A stretch of DNA of 22,500 bases from Botryococcus braunii (GCA_002005505.1 KV908338.1:212906-235405); one strand, 5' to 3'; counted from the stretch's first letter, positions 1 to 8,995 are shown. Notes: generated by a model from the sequence alone, not told the origin. Numbers and translations are program-made.

Positions 1-1122
1 ATTCTGTAATGTATCCCACTGGACTTCCCACCAGGGAGTCGGGTGTTGTCACATGAGGTTGCCTCAGCCACGAAGGACATCTAGTAGACATTCTGCCCGA
101 GTCAGGATGCAGGGCATGCTTTGTGCGGTACCCACTGGCTACACTAGAAAATTTGGGTGATGACATCAGCTATTGTTTTTGTGGCAACCGCGTGGAAGTA
201 ATAAGCTTAGTGATGACAACTGTTATGAATTCTGTGACAACTGCATGGAAGTCATACATCTGGCAGATGAGTGCAGTTTCAAATTGGCACGAGTGTATTG
301 AATGAGTCTTGCAGTTGGGGCAAAGTGGGTGATAGCTTCCAAGCTTGATGAAGCTGATTACAGTTATCTTTTGGATGTGCAAAAGGTGATAGTCTTTGAT
401 GAACTGTGATCGAAGGAGCAAATTTGTGTATGGCCGGCGCAGGTAAATCAGCACTTCGTGGAACCCTACATGAACGCCACTACCATTGCGTTGAATAATG
501 CTCCTCCATGACTTTCCTATCTGGCCAGCTGCGGCTCAGCAATTTCATCCGGCCATGCACACTTTACATGTTTTTCTTTAAGTAATTCCCTGTCTGTCCC
601 GGGTGATGCACATTCTACACCTGTTCCTAGATAATTCTCGATGAAGCTCGCCGACAGACAGTGCGCTGAAGCCAACAATCGATCATCTTAATAGAATCTG
701 AAGGGCACACAGCCAGCTGGGGAGGCTGCCCATCCTCACAACTGCCGTGCGGCGCAATGCATGAGGGCCCAGCATCACCAGCCGTGCCCACTGTGTCGTG
801 TGTGGTCAAAGCAGGATGGGCTTTTTGTCAAGAACCACCTACCTCCCGCTCATCTCACTCTGGAGGGGATCCTTCTCGGAGGTGGCCTGCTTTCCAGCTC
901 ACTTCAGTTCTGTCATTGGAGAGAAGATTCATAGGTAGTAACGATGGAAACCATGTGCCAACCTCATTGGTCTGCTGGTGAGGCAAAAGTGGACATACAT
1001 CATACGAGTTGGGGTGACGGGAGGCCTTGCTACAGTGGGCCCTGCCGCTGCCCAAAACGCATCAGCAGCGGTGGGCGGTCCCTGAGCTGGGCTAGGGCTG
1101 GGCTGGGCCTGCGTGGCAGCTA

Positions 1123-1264
1123 GTTTGTTTGCATTACTCAGGTTTGTTTGCATTACACTTAGCTGGGCCAAGGTAGCAAGGTCGCAAGTTTGTTTGCATT
1201 ACTCAGGTTTACTTAGCTGGGCCAGGGTAGCAAGGTAGCAAGTTTGTTTGCATTACTTTCTTCA
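1123..1264 (+). repeat. Local tandem repeat inside copy A (54-bp unit)
   Basis: Two adjacent 54-bp units lie at 1157-1210 and 1211-1264, each starting ACTTAGCTGGGCCA and containing GCAAGTTTGTTTGCATTAC. Two more partial copies of the GTTTGTTTGCATTAC core begin at 1123 and 1142. Copy B has this core only once (near 19850), so the array was expanded in copy A or lost from copy B. Confidence 0.85.
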
Positions 1265-1353
1265 CTCAGCTGGGCTTGGGTAAGAAGCTTCTCCTCAATT
1301 GAGAGGTTGCCACATAGGTGTGGCTAGTGTAGGAAAATATTGCCAATTCTGAG

Positions 1354-1424
1354 TTTTTTTTTTTAAAAAAAAAAAAAAAAAGGCAGGCTGCACAAGCCCC
1401 CTCTCCCCCGCCCCCCCAACCCTA
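1354..1424. repeat. T11-A17 homopolymer block followed by C-rich tract
   Basis: Eleven T (1354-1364) run directly into seventeen A (1365-1381), then a C-rich stretch follows. Copy B has a run of C at the equivalent place near 19984. This is simple sequence prone to slippage. Confidence 0.9.
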
Positions 1425-1598
1425 CCCAATATATATCGGGCACCATGTAGTACGTAATTTTGTTGCAATACGGCGGAGACCGCTCACTTAGGGTGTACGG
1501 GTGCAAATTTGTAGTTTCGTGGAAACAGAATACTACGCAGGCAAGTGATTGTAATGCAACTCCTTTGCCTGGAACGCATTGCGTGCGCCTGCGCAAAC

Positions 1599-1664
1599 AG
1601 GAACTGTGTGGGGCGACTGGAGTGCTGCGGCAGGAGCTGTGTGGGGCGGCTGGAGTGCTGCGAC
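1599..1664 (+). repeat. 33-bp tandem duplication inside copy A
   Basis: Two 33-bp units (1599-1631 and 1632-1664), each containing CTGTGTGGGGCG and CTGGAGTGCTGCG, differ at only a few bases, and the start of a third follows. Copy B has a single diverged version near 20183-20215. Confidence 0.85.
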
Positions 1665-1733
1665 AGGAAGCAGGCCAGTTATTTTGAGGCGAGGAGAATG
1701 AAGAGGGCTGCAGACTGTTAACCTTTACGGACG

Positions 1734-1832
1734 CTATGACGTCCCTCTGCACCGCATCTGCCACATGTGTTAGGACCGCTGATGGGCTCTATGACGACGT
1801 CCTGCTGTACCGCATCTGCCAGACGTATTAGA
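1734..1832 (+). repeat. Two diverged ~45-bp direct repeats in an A-specific insertion
   Basis: 1734-1775 and 1788-1832 share CTATGACG, CTG(C/T)ACCGCATCTGCCA and GTATTAG-like endings. They lie in a segment of about 150 bp that copy B lacks between its TTTGAGGC block and its GAGTTCAGAGT block. Confidence 0.7.
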
Positions 1833-1924
1833 AACCCCTGACAGTCACTTTGACATCCGCAAAGAGTTCAGAGTCTCGCATATATGGCGCTCAAAAGAAG
1901 AAGAGTAATGGGGTCATTACATTT

Positions 1925-2320
1925 TGAAGTTACGGTTCACGTGTACAATTATAACACGTATGGGCCCGTACTTGTTACTGTACCCTGGGGCTTATACTGT
2001 ACAACCCAGATGTTATCATAACGCACTTTACTGTTTTTGTTATTCGCAACTATCAAGCAACTATCCTGAATCCAAAGTTTACGTTCAGTATATAAACATC
2101 CACATATTTAATGCAAATTATATACATCCAGGAATGTATCGTTTTAAGTCCTTCCCAGTATTTGGCAATTTAAAACAGTTATGGAAAAACAGTGGCACAG
2201 TATTAGGAGTGATAGTAATAATAATGATATTTTTGAAAGTAGCAGTAGCAGTAGCAGTAGTAGAAATATGACTATGTAACAGCAATAACAGCAGTAAATT
2301 TAACCTAGTAGCGTTTGTCA
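1925..2320. other. Anonymous flank of an insertion within copy A
   Basis: This segment has no counterpart in copy B, where the two sides of the repeat are directly joined. It is rather AT-rich, holds a short AGT/AGC triplet run at 2239-2263, and I recognise no gene in it. Together with 9912-10524 it forms about 1.0 kb of sequence that probably entered the repeat before the copia element did. Confidence 0.55.
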
Positions 2321-2325
2321 TAATA
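2321..2325. repeat. Target site duplication, left (TAATA)
   Basis: TAATA directly precedes the 5' LTR and recurs directly after the 3' LTR at 9912-9916. Five bases is the usual duplication for copia integrases. A 6-bp ATAATA reading is also possible if the LTR is taken one base shorter. Confidence 0.9.
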
Positions 2326-2883
2326 TGTTAGAAAAATGGACACTAACATGTATACCTTAGGTATTTCTTCAACATGTTGGGTCATTTCATAATTAGCATG
2401 TTTGTGAGCCACATCAATTTATTTCAAGGGTTTACAATACTTAGAATGCTCATAAACATTAAGGTACAATCTTAAGTCACTTGGGTGTGTTTGTACTGTA
2501 TGGTACTTTAAGGTAAATTGACACTCATAGTGGTTTATAGAGGCCCTGGTACAATTTCGGCCTGTTTTCTGCCAGTTTTCTAGTAAGGTATACTTATTCC
2601 GGATCTCATCGATCGTGAGACTTTAAGTCCTGCGGTCCTTGGTGTTTGATTCGAGGTTCGTATCGGTGGTGAGTTAAAGTTTCGAGTCACTTAGATTCGA
2701 GATTAGCATCGACCGAGATTCGTACTATTCATCGACGACCATGTCGAATCATGAGGTACATTGAAATTCCAGCTGCAGTGCATAGTACTGATGGCATGCA
2801 AACTTGATCGTGCCCGTACTCTCTTAAGATCTGGAGTTGCAAACCTGTCAGGAGGCTAATAAATGAGTAGTCTCCTTAGTTAG

Positions 2884-2892
2884 TATAAATAG
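2884..2892 (+). promoter_or_regulatory. LTR TATA box
   Basis: TATAAATAG lies in the LTR about 30 bases upstream of the first copy of the 110-bp repeat, a standard distance to an RNA polymerase II start. It is the probable promoter of the full-length element RNA. The 3' LTR has the same box near 9563. Confidence 0.75.
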
Positions 2893-2915
2893 GAAGTGCC
2901 CAAAGGGTCAGTCAG

Positions 2916-3174
2916 TCTTGAGTGCCCTTATCAAGCTCCTGTCCCGTTTGCTTGGTCGTGTTTCGTCCACTTCTACAAGCTTCTCTTGGGCACAGTTCAC
3001 TTACTCAAAGAGTGTGAGTCACAGGTAATGCAACATCATTAGTTTAGTAGTTATTGTAACAAAGTCTTGAGTGCCCTTATCAAGCTCCTGTCCCGTTTGC
3101 TTGGTCGTGTTTCGTCCACTTCCACAAGCTTTTGTTGGGTACAGTTTACTTACTCAAAGAGTGTGAGTTACAGG
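2916..3174 (+). repeat. 110-bp direct duplication inside the LTR
   Basis: Copy 1 (2916-3025) and copy 2 (3065-3174) both start TCTTGAGTGCCCTTATCAAG and end near GTGTGAGT(C/T)ACAGG. They are separated by 39 bases and differ at about six positions. The same pair occurs in the 3' LTR at 9595-9704 and 9744-9853, so the duplication was present before this insertion. The first unit starts almost exactly where transcription should begin. Confidence 0.95.
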
Positions 3175-3233
3175 GATTTTTATACCAATTCCAAATTCTA
3201 CAAATTCTATTTTGATGATGCCATTACGCTAAA

Positions 3234-3244
3234 TGGTACCGGCG
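3234..3244 (+). other. Primer-binding site (TGGTACCGGCG)
   Basis: Directly after the LTR end, the sequence starts TGGTA, complementary to a tRNA 3' end TACCA, as expected for minus-strand priming. The following bases (CCGGCG) do not match the TGGTATCAGAGC site of plant copia elements that use initiator methionine tRNA, so the primer tRNA is not identified. Confidence 0.75.
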
Positions 3245-3562
3245 ATTAAATCGCTTATGGTATTATCGTCTCCCGGCGCACGGGATCTTTCTACGTTCTG
3301 CTTTTCATAGCACTCTTTTAAAGACTAAAGAGCACCTAAGCCTGCACGGGGTCTACACAGACCACCGTGTCAGGTAGAAGGACTCTTGCTGTCTTCTGGT
3401 GGGTTACTCTGGTTGGACTTCTCGATTGTCTAAGCCCTTGTGGCTAAGGCAGTGGGAGAGAAGTTGGTTATTGGTGAAGGCAGCTTTCCTTTGGGAAAGC
3501 TGGGGTGGTCGCTGGAGAGCTCTACCTATTAGAGCTTGTGCTGACTACGTTCCTTTCATGCA
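3234..3562 (+). other. Retrotransposon leader with strong hairpins
   Basis: This non-coding leader lies between the LTR and the gag start. It can fold a GC-rich stem at 3341-3374 (CCTG-CACGG-GGTCT, loop ACAC, AGACC-A-CCGTG-T-CAGG), a perfect 9-bp stem at 3481-3502 (CAGCTTTCC, loop TTTG, GGAAAGCTG) and a 6-bp stem at 3518-3536. Such structures in this place are typical of packaging or translation-control elements. It ends with the two-codon uORF ATGCAATGA (3558-3566), whose stop overlaps the gag ATG. Confidence 0.6.
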
Positions 3563-6500
3563 ATGAGTGGTACATATACTGTGCCACCTTATGCTAATGT
3601 TACTGATTCATATGAAGTACCCATTGTTATTGAGGATGATCCCTCAAATGTTTATAACAATGAAAGTTTCGAACAATCTTATTCTACTCAAGGAGACTCA
3701 AGGGGCTACACCTCTAGTGCAGGTGCAGGTGCCAACAGCTCAACGGAGGCCAGTGAAGCTGAGGGGCGCCACGCAGGGGAGGTAAGTGATGAGTATCTAT
3801 ACGGGGATTATGATCACTCAGAGTCTCTTCCTGCTGATCCTGCTGGTCAACCTCTAGCTGTATCTGCTCCTGCTGTAAGCTCAGGCATCTCTCCTCCTAG
3901 TGGTATGCCTTCCAACCTCCCTTTAGATCCTAGCAGTGTCAGAAGAGCAGTCAGGATTAATCCTGTTCCTGTTTCAAATGCAACTAGGGTTCTGCGCAGA
4001 CCTTCACAGTCTGCAGTTTCAGGGTCCAGGACACTTACTAGTGGTCCTTTACAAGTACCCGTTTCACAATATCCTGCTGTGAAAGTCCAGCCAGCTAGCG
4101 TTCCAGTTATTACTAGTGGCGCAATAGTTCCAGCAACATCAGTAGCTAGTGCACAGGCAACTGTTTATCTACCACTGGCTACTGGGGGCATGATCCCCAT
4201 TTCACTACCTGCCTCAACGCTTAACCAAATTTCTAATCCAACCTTGGTTCAGCCAGCTAGTGTGCAGGTACCATCCAACTTTGGAGTGTCAACGTCAGCT
4301 TCAGCAATTCCAGCTGGAGGCCCTCCTGGTGGTGGCTACCCATACAGCTCAGGCAGTGGACCTCCTGGAGGTGGGCCACCATACAGTGGGGGTCCCCCTG
4401 GAGGAGCAAGCTCGATTTGGCATCCTCCACCAGTCTCAGGCAACTACCCGCAATACCCTGTCTATCCGGGCTCTAGTGGGAATGTTCCTGGTGGTTTTGG
4501 TGGGGGTGGTCCTAGTGGTCCTGGAGGACCAGGCGGTCCTGGTGGTCCAGGCGGTCCGGGTGGACCAGGTGGTGGTGGTTGGGGTGGTCCTCCTCATAGT
4601 CAGGGGCCACCATATAGTACTGGGCAAGGTCAATTTCCAAACGTAGGTATTCCTGGTCTGCCCAACATAAATCCAACCACTGGCCCTTCGTTCTCTTCTC
4701 ATCAGAAGTTAACTCCAAAGATAGAGTTAGTCAAGCTGAATGATACCAATTGGTTGACATGGACAAAACAAGTGTATGCTATGTTGTGGGAGATGAATGT
4801 CAACTACTGTGTTCATGATGATTATCAGGGAGCTTATCATGATTTCAAAGCTCAAACCATTATCACTCAAGCATGTACTGAGCAATATTCTATTCAGATT
4901 ACAGACTTGACAAGTGCTTACCATATGTGGAACAAGCTGCTGCAGGTGTTTAACGCTAGAGCAGCAGCTAGGCTGATGAGCCTCCACAGGGAGCAAAAGT
5001 CATTTGCCATGAAGCCAGGTGAAAAACCATCTGACTACGTGCTAAGGTGCAGGAAAATTGCAAACAACCTCAAATCACTAGGAGAGCAGTGTTCTGAGGT
5101 TTGCCAGTGCTCTATGATCATTGAAGGCCTCACTGAAGAGTATGAGGTAGATAGGCGTTTACACCTGTCTGTGTGCAACAACTATCCAAATGTGCACCAA
5201 CTCCAGCATGTTCTTGAGTTAACATATATGGACCTTCCAGCAAAGAAGCCATATAATCCTCCAAACACCTCAAACCCCAAACCTTATAGGAATCAAGGTG
5301 GGGGTGGTCAGCCTGCAGGCAGGCAAGGTGGTTCAGGTGGGGCTGGTCCAGGTGCTCACCAGGCAGAAGTGCCTAAAAATACTAACCGTGAAAATTCAGG
5401 GACAGGGCAACCTGCGTTTCAACAGCAGGGAAGGCCTGTACTAATTTGCCAGTACTGCAGGAATCCAGGACACACCAAAGCAACGTGTCCTAAGCTTGCA
5501 GCACAGGAGAGGAGGGCACAAACAAATTGTGTACAAAGGGATACAGTAATTTCCCAACCTTCTCTTCCTGCTTGGCTTATAGATTCAGGGTCAACTGATC
5601 ACATTTCTCCTTCAAGTGACAACATGATAAATTATGTCAAGTTTGACTTGCCACAACGTCTGATTGTGGCAAATGGCAAGTCAGAGGAAATTATAGGAGA
5701 AGGTTCCATGCAAGTGTTCCTCGAATATGGCAGTTCCTTGTTCTTGCATAATGTCAAGCATGTTCCCTCTAGCAAGAAGTATCTTCTATCAGTGGGCAAA
5801 GCTTATTTAGATGGTATCAATGTCAATATTATGGGTATCGAGTGTTACCTTACAGATTCTAATGGGTACCATTTGGGAAATGCTGAGCATGCTTTCCCTT
5901 ATCAGTGGCTGGTGGACTTAGCTCTACCAGACAAGCATGTTTCTTTTCATCCAGAAACTAAGTTTGTGGAGGCATGCAATGTTCAGGTGCTTCACAGGGA
6001 TGCAGACCTGTGGCATCAGAGGCTGGGGCACTTGTCTCCAGCCTATATGGTAAGAATGATGAAGGGAAAAATGGTCAAGGGAATGAAACTCCCCTCTTCT
6101 GATTTCTCAGGTTCTATTGGTACAAAAGGTGTCTGCAGTGCCTGCTTGCATGGGAAACAAACTGTGCAACCTTTTAAACCAACATGCACTGCTTGCACTA
6201 GTAAATTAGAGGTTGTGCATATGGACCTTATGGGTCAAGTCTCACCAGAAACTTATGATGATGAGAAATATGCACTTAATGTCTTAGATGAATTTTCTGA
6301 GATGTCAGCAACCATTCTACTCAAGTCAAAAGCAGATGCATCAGGAGAGGCAGTTAATTTATTGACTGAATGGCAGACCCAGCACGAGTGCAAGGTTAAG
6401 TTTATCAGGACCGACAATGGTACTGAGTTTTCTGGTTTAGAAAAGTTCTGCAGGAAAAATGGTGCAGTCCACCAAAAGACTGCACCATATGCCCATCAAC

Positions 6501-8944
6501 AAAATGGGAAAATTGAGAGGCTGAACAGGACTCTGCAGGAGAAAGCAAGAGCCATGCTGACTGCCTCGAGCCTACCTCCAGAATATTGGGGTGACTCTCT
6601 CTTAACTGCAAACTATGTTAGGAATTTGTCTGCAGTTTCAAATCATGATAAGACCCCATTTGAGATGTGGTTTGGCACTGTTCCTGATGTCAGTCACTTA
6701 CGTGTTTTTGGGAGCAAGTGTCATGTCATGATTGAAAAGTCCAAAAGGGATGGTAAATTTAGCCCTGTCAGTAAGGAGGGTATTTTCTTGGGCTATGATG
6801 GGCACAGCAAGAATTATCGTGTTCTCATAGATTCCAAAGTCACAGTGTGTGCAAGACAATTTGTCAAGTTTAAGGAGGCCTTGTCTGATGATGATGAAAT
6901 GCCTGATCTCCTTGATGTGGTGAATGAGGAAGAGGATTTTCCTGTAGATTCTGAAACTGCAATCAATGGAGAAGATGTGCATGAAACTTCTGAAGATTTG
7001 TCTCCTGTTTCTTTGGCCCCTTTGGGCACTGATCCAAGTGTCATAAGGTTTGATCAATTAAACCTTGAAAGGGCTAAGTTCATAAGTCAAGAAAACTCTA
7101 ACCTTGGGGAAAATCAGGGCACTGCAGATCCTGAATCCCATGGCTCGGACCCGCGTCCCGTTCAGGATGTTCCACAAGTGGTCCTCCAACAAGGTATAGT
7201 TGATGAGGCTCCTGATGTCCAACTTGAGCCTGTTGAATTTGATTTTCTAGGTGCTGGTGTTTCACACTCACCTGCTGGTCTCTTTGGGGGTAGATATCCT
7301 GACAGAGTTAGGAACACAGTACTCCAAAATGAAGCAAATTCAGTTGAAATTTTCAGTGGTTATGTGCAAGTTCAAAAAGACACACTGATTATTGAGCCAG
7401 CAAAATATATTGATGCAGTAAATTCACCTGAGAGTGACAAGTGGGTTAGTGCAATGCAAGATGAAATGAATTCATTGAAGGCATTAGGCACTTGGTCATA
7501 TGTTGTGGTTGATGATAAAACCAAGAAAAAGGCTCTTCCTGTTGAGTGGGTTTACAAAGTAAAACTTTCTGAAACTGGAGAGATTGAGAGGTTTAAAGCT
7601 AGGCTTGTGGCCAAAGGCTTTAAACAAATTTATGGTGTTGACTACACTGAAGTGTATGCACCAGTTTCCAAGCACTCAACTCTAAGATATGTGTTGTCTA
7701 AAGCAGTTGAGAGAAACATGCAGGTCCATCAAATGGATGTGAGCACTGCATTTTTGCATGGAGACCTTGAAGAGAAGGTCTTCATTCAGCAGCCAGAGGG
7801 GTTTCACATTGGTGGGCCTAACACTGTCTGCAGGTTACACAAAGCCTTGTATGGGCTTAAACATGCTCCTAGGGCCTGGTATGTCACTATCAGCAGTTTT
7901 CTAAAATCTGCTGGTTTTGTCATTTCAGATGCAGACCCATCTTTATTCATACTGCAGAGAGGTAGTTCTGAGACTGTTTATCTACTTTTGTATGTGGATG
8001 ATATTCTCATAGTTTCTCAGGACCCCAAATGTATCTCTAAAGTGAAGTCTCTCCTTGCAAGTAAGTTTGCAGTGAAGGATTTAGGAGAGGCCCGACACTT
8101 TTTGGGTATGCAGATTACCTTTGAAAGGTATTTAGATGGCAGTCTAAAGTCAGTGAAGTTATCTAATGAGAAGCTAATCACTGACATTTTGGACAGCTTT
8201 GGCATGACAGGCTGCAACCCTAAGGCTACACCCCTGGATAATTCATTCAAGTTGCAAAAGAATTCAGGGGATCCCTTGCCTAAAGACAACAGGTACAGGG
8301 AACTTGTGGGGGGCATTTTATATTTGGCCAACACAATTAGGCCTGATCTGTCATATGCTACTGGTGTCCTTGCACGTTTTGCAAATGCCCCTTCAAATAC
8401 ACATCTCAGTGCTGGCATGCATGTCTTAAAATATCTTGCTGGTACTAAGAATTTGGGGCTTGTGTGGGAGAAGAGTGACAAAGGTTTTATGGCCTTTGTT
8501 GACTCAGATTATGCAGGGGATTTGGATGGTAGAAAGTCCACCTCTGGTTTTGTTTTCATGTCTGGGTCAGCTGCAGTTTCATGGGGTAGCAAGTTGCAAC
8601 CAATAGTTGCTTTGTCTACTGTTGAAGCTGAGTTTATTTCCTTGTGCACTGGAGTTCAGGAAGCACTGTGGTTCACCAAGTTGATTACTGACTTTGGTGA
8701 AAATCCTGGAAGTATTGTGGTTTACACTGACAATACTGGGGCCCTTGCTAATGTGAAGGGAATTCCCATCTCATCCAGGACTAAACACATTGCCGTAAGG
8801 TACCACAGGGTCAGAGATGAGGTGGAGAATGGAGCAATTGAGCCAAAGTATGTGGCTACCAGTGAAAATATTGCTGATTTCTTCACTAAGGTACTTTCCA
8901 AGGTCACTTTTGCCAAGTTTAGAGCAATGGCAGGTCTTAAATAA
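3563..8944 (+). CDS. copia Gag-Pol polyprotein (1793 aa)
   Basis: Encodes all proteins needed for retrotransposition in one frame. Residues 1 to about 380 are a Ser/Pro/Val/Gly-rich extension ending in a GGP-repeat tract. The copia Gag core starts near 382 (KLNDTNWLTWTKQVYAML). The CCHC zinc knuckle (CX2CX4HX4C) is at 629-642. The aspartic protease motif WLIDSGSTDH has its Asp at 674. The integrase zinc site is H818/H823/C858/C861 and its catalytic acids are D888, D951 and E985. Reverse transcriptase has MDVSTAF (D1392) and YVDD (1477-1480). RNase H acids are D1647, E1688, D1723 and D1772. All key residues are present with no stop or frameshift. The length exceeds the roughly 1300-1450 residues common for copia elements because of the N-terminal extension. 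The ATG at 3563 is the first long-ORF start after the leader. There is no frameshift between Gag and Pol, so the Gag:Pol ratio must be set another way. Confidence 0.97.
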   Translation: MSGTYTVPPYANVTDSYEVPIVIEDDPSNVYNNESFEQSYSTQGDSRGYTSSAGAGANSSTEASEAEGRHAGEVSDEYLYGDYDHSESLPADPAGQPLAVSAPAVSSGISPPSGMPSNLPLDPSSVRRAVRINPVPVSNATRVLRRPSQSAVSGSRTLTSGPLQVPVSQYPAVKVQPASVPVITSGAIVPATSVASAQATVYLPLATGGMIPISLPASTLNQISNPTLVQPASVQVPSNFGVSTSASAIPAGGPPGGGYPYSSGSGPPGGGPPYSGGPPGGASSIWHPPPVSGNYPQYPVYPGSSGNVPGGFGGGGPSGPGGPGGPGGPGGPGGPGGGGWGGPPHSQGPPYSTGQGQFPNVGIPGLPNINPTTGPSFSSHQKLTPKIELVKLNDTNWLTWTKQVYAMLWEMNVNYCVHDDYQGAYHDFKAQTIITQACTEQYSIQITDLTSAYHMWNKLLQVFNARAAARLMSLHREQKSFAMKPGEKPSDYVLRCRKIANNLKSLGEQCSEVCQCSMIIEGLTEEYEVDRRLHLSVCNNYPNVHQLQHVLELTYMDLPAKKPYNPPNTSNPKPYRNQGGGGQPAGRQGGSGGAGPGAHQAEVPKNTNRENSGTGQPAFQQQGRPVLICQYCRNPGHTKATCPKLAAQERRAQTNCVQRDTVISQPSLPAWLIDSGSTDHISPSSDNMINYVKFDLPQRLIVANGKSEEIIGEGSMQVFLEYGSSLFLHNVKHVPSSKKYLLSVGKAYLDGINVNIMGIECYLTDSNGYHLGNAEHAFPYQWLVDLALPDKHVSFHPETKFVEACNVQVLHRDADLWHQRLGHLSPAYMVRMMKGKMVKGMKLPSSDFSGSIGTKGVCSACLHGKQTVQPFKPTCTACTSKLEVVHMDLMGQVSPETYDDEKYALNVLDEFSEMSATILLKSKADASGEAVNLLTEWQTQHECKVKFIRTDNGTEFSGLEKFCRKNGAVHQKTAPYAHQQNGKIERLNRTLQEKARAMLTASSLPPEYWGDSLLTANYVRNLSAVSNHDKTPFEMWFGTVPDVSHLRVFGSKCHVMIEKSKRDGKFSPVSKEGIFLGYDGHSKNYRVLIDSKVTVCARQFVKFKEALSDDDEMPDLLDVVNEEEDFPVDSETAINGEDVHETSEDLSPVSLAPLGTDPSVIRFDQLNLERAKFISQENSNLGENQGTADPESHGSDPRPVQDVPQVVLQQGIVDEAPDVQLEPVEFDFLGAGVSHSPAGLFGGRYPDRVRNTVLQNEANSVEIFSGYVQVQKDTLIIEPAKYIDAVNSPESDKWVSAMQDEMNSLKALGTWSYVVVDDKTKKKALPVEWVYKVKLSETGEIERFKARLVAKGFKQIYGVDYTEVYAPVSKHSTLRYVLSKAVERNMQVHQMDVSTAFLHGDLEEKVFIQQPEGFHIGGPNTVCRLHKALYGLKHAPRAWYVTISSFLKSAGFVISDADPSLFILQRGSSETVYLLLYVDDILIVSQDPKCISKVKSLLASKFAVKDLGEARHFLGMQITFERYLDGSLKSVKLSNEKLITDILDSFGMTGCNPKATPLDNSFKLQKNSGDPLPKDNRYRELVGGILYLANTIRPDLSYATGVLARFANAPSNTHLSAGMHVLKYLAGTKNLGLVWEKSDKGFMAFVDSDYAGDLDGRKSTSGFVFMSGSAAVSWGSKLQPIVALSTVEAEFISLCTGVQEALWFTKLITDFGENPGSIVVYTDNTGALANVKGIPISSRTKHIAVRYHRVRDEVENGAIEPKYVATSENIADFFTKVLSKVTFAKFRAMAGLK

Positions 8945-8995
8945 ATTTGTGACCTATTTTCAAACAATATTTTAGAGATGTTTCTCCCTACACAT

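Larger units (their letters stand above)
1..1924. repeat. Dispersed repeat copy A, left part (cut by window edge)
   Basis: This stretch aligns by eye, same strand and same order, with 18806-20375. Shared blocks include GGGAGTCGGGTGTTGTCAC, the segment with GCAGGGCATGCTTTGTGCGG, GAACGCCACTACCATTGCGT, AATGCTCCTCCATGACTTTCC and GGCGGAGACCGCTCACT. The copies differ by many substitutions and by indels, so this is an old, diverged family. No long conserved ORF is shared. A short minus-strand frame near 170-454 resembles one at 19042-19233, but only as far as the DNA is similar. Left homology seems to run off the window. The right end stops at about 1924, where an insertion interrupts it; the tail resumes at about 10525. 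No terminal inverted repeats were recognised, so the class is unknown (possibly a decayed non-autonomous element). Confidence 0.85.
2326..3233 (+). repeat. 5' long terminal repeat (908 bp)
   Basis: Matches 9005-9911 almost base for base. It begins TGTTAG and ends CTAAA, so the termini are TG...AA instead of the usual TG...CA. A TATAAATAG box at 2884 puts the transcription start near 2915, giving U3 of about 2326-2914 and R-U5 of about 2915-3233. All five differences from the 3' LTR (2988, 3043, 3147, about 3190, 3209) fall in R-U5. Confidence 0.97.

Noticed and set aside
170..454. Minus-strand 94-residue frame in repeat copy A, resembling a frame at 19042-19233
   Set aside because: It has no ATG at its start and the two frames diverge in sequence and length as the DNA does; no sign of protein-level conservation.
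1157..1264. CRISPR-like array
   Set aside because: Only two full units, directly adjacent with no spacers, in eukaryotic repeat DNA.
3026..3064. GTAATG...AAAG spacer between the two 110-bp LTR units as an intron
   Set aside because: At 39 bases it is too short for a typical intron, lacks a pyrimidine tract before the AG, and is explained as the spacer of the duplication.
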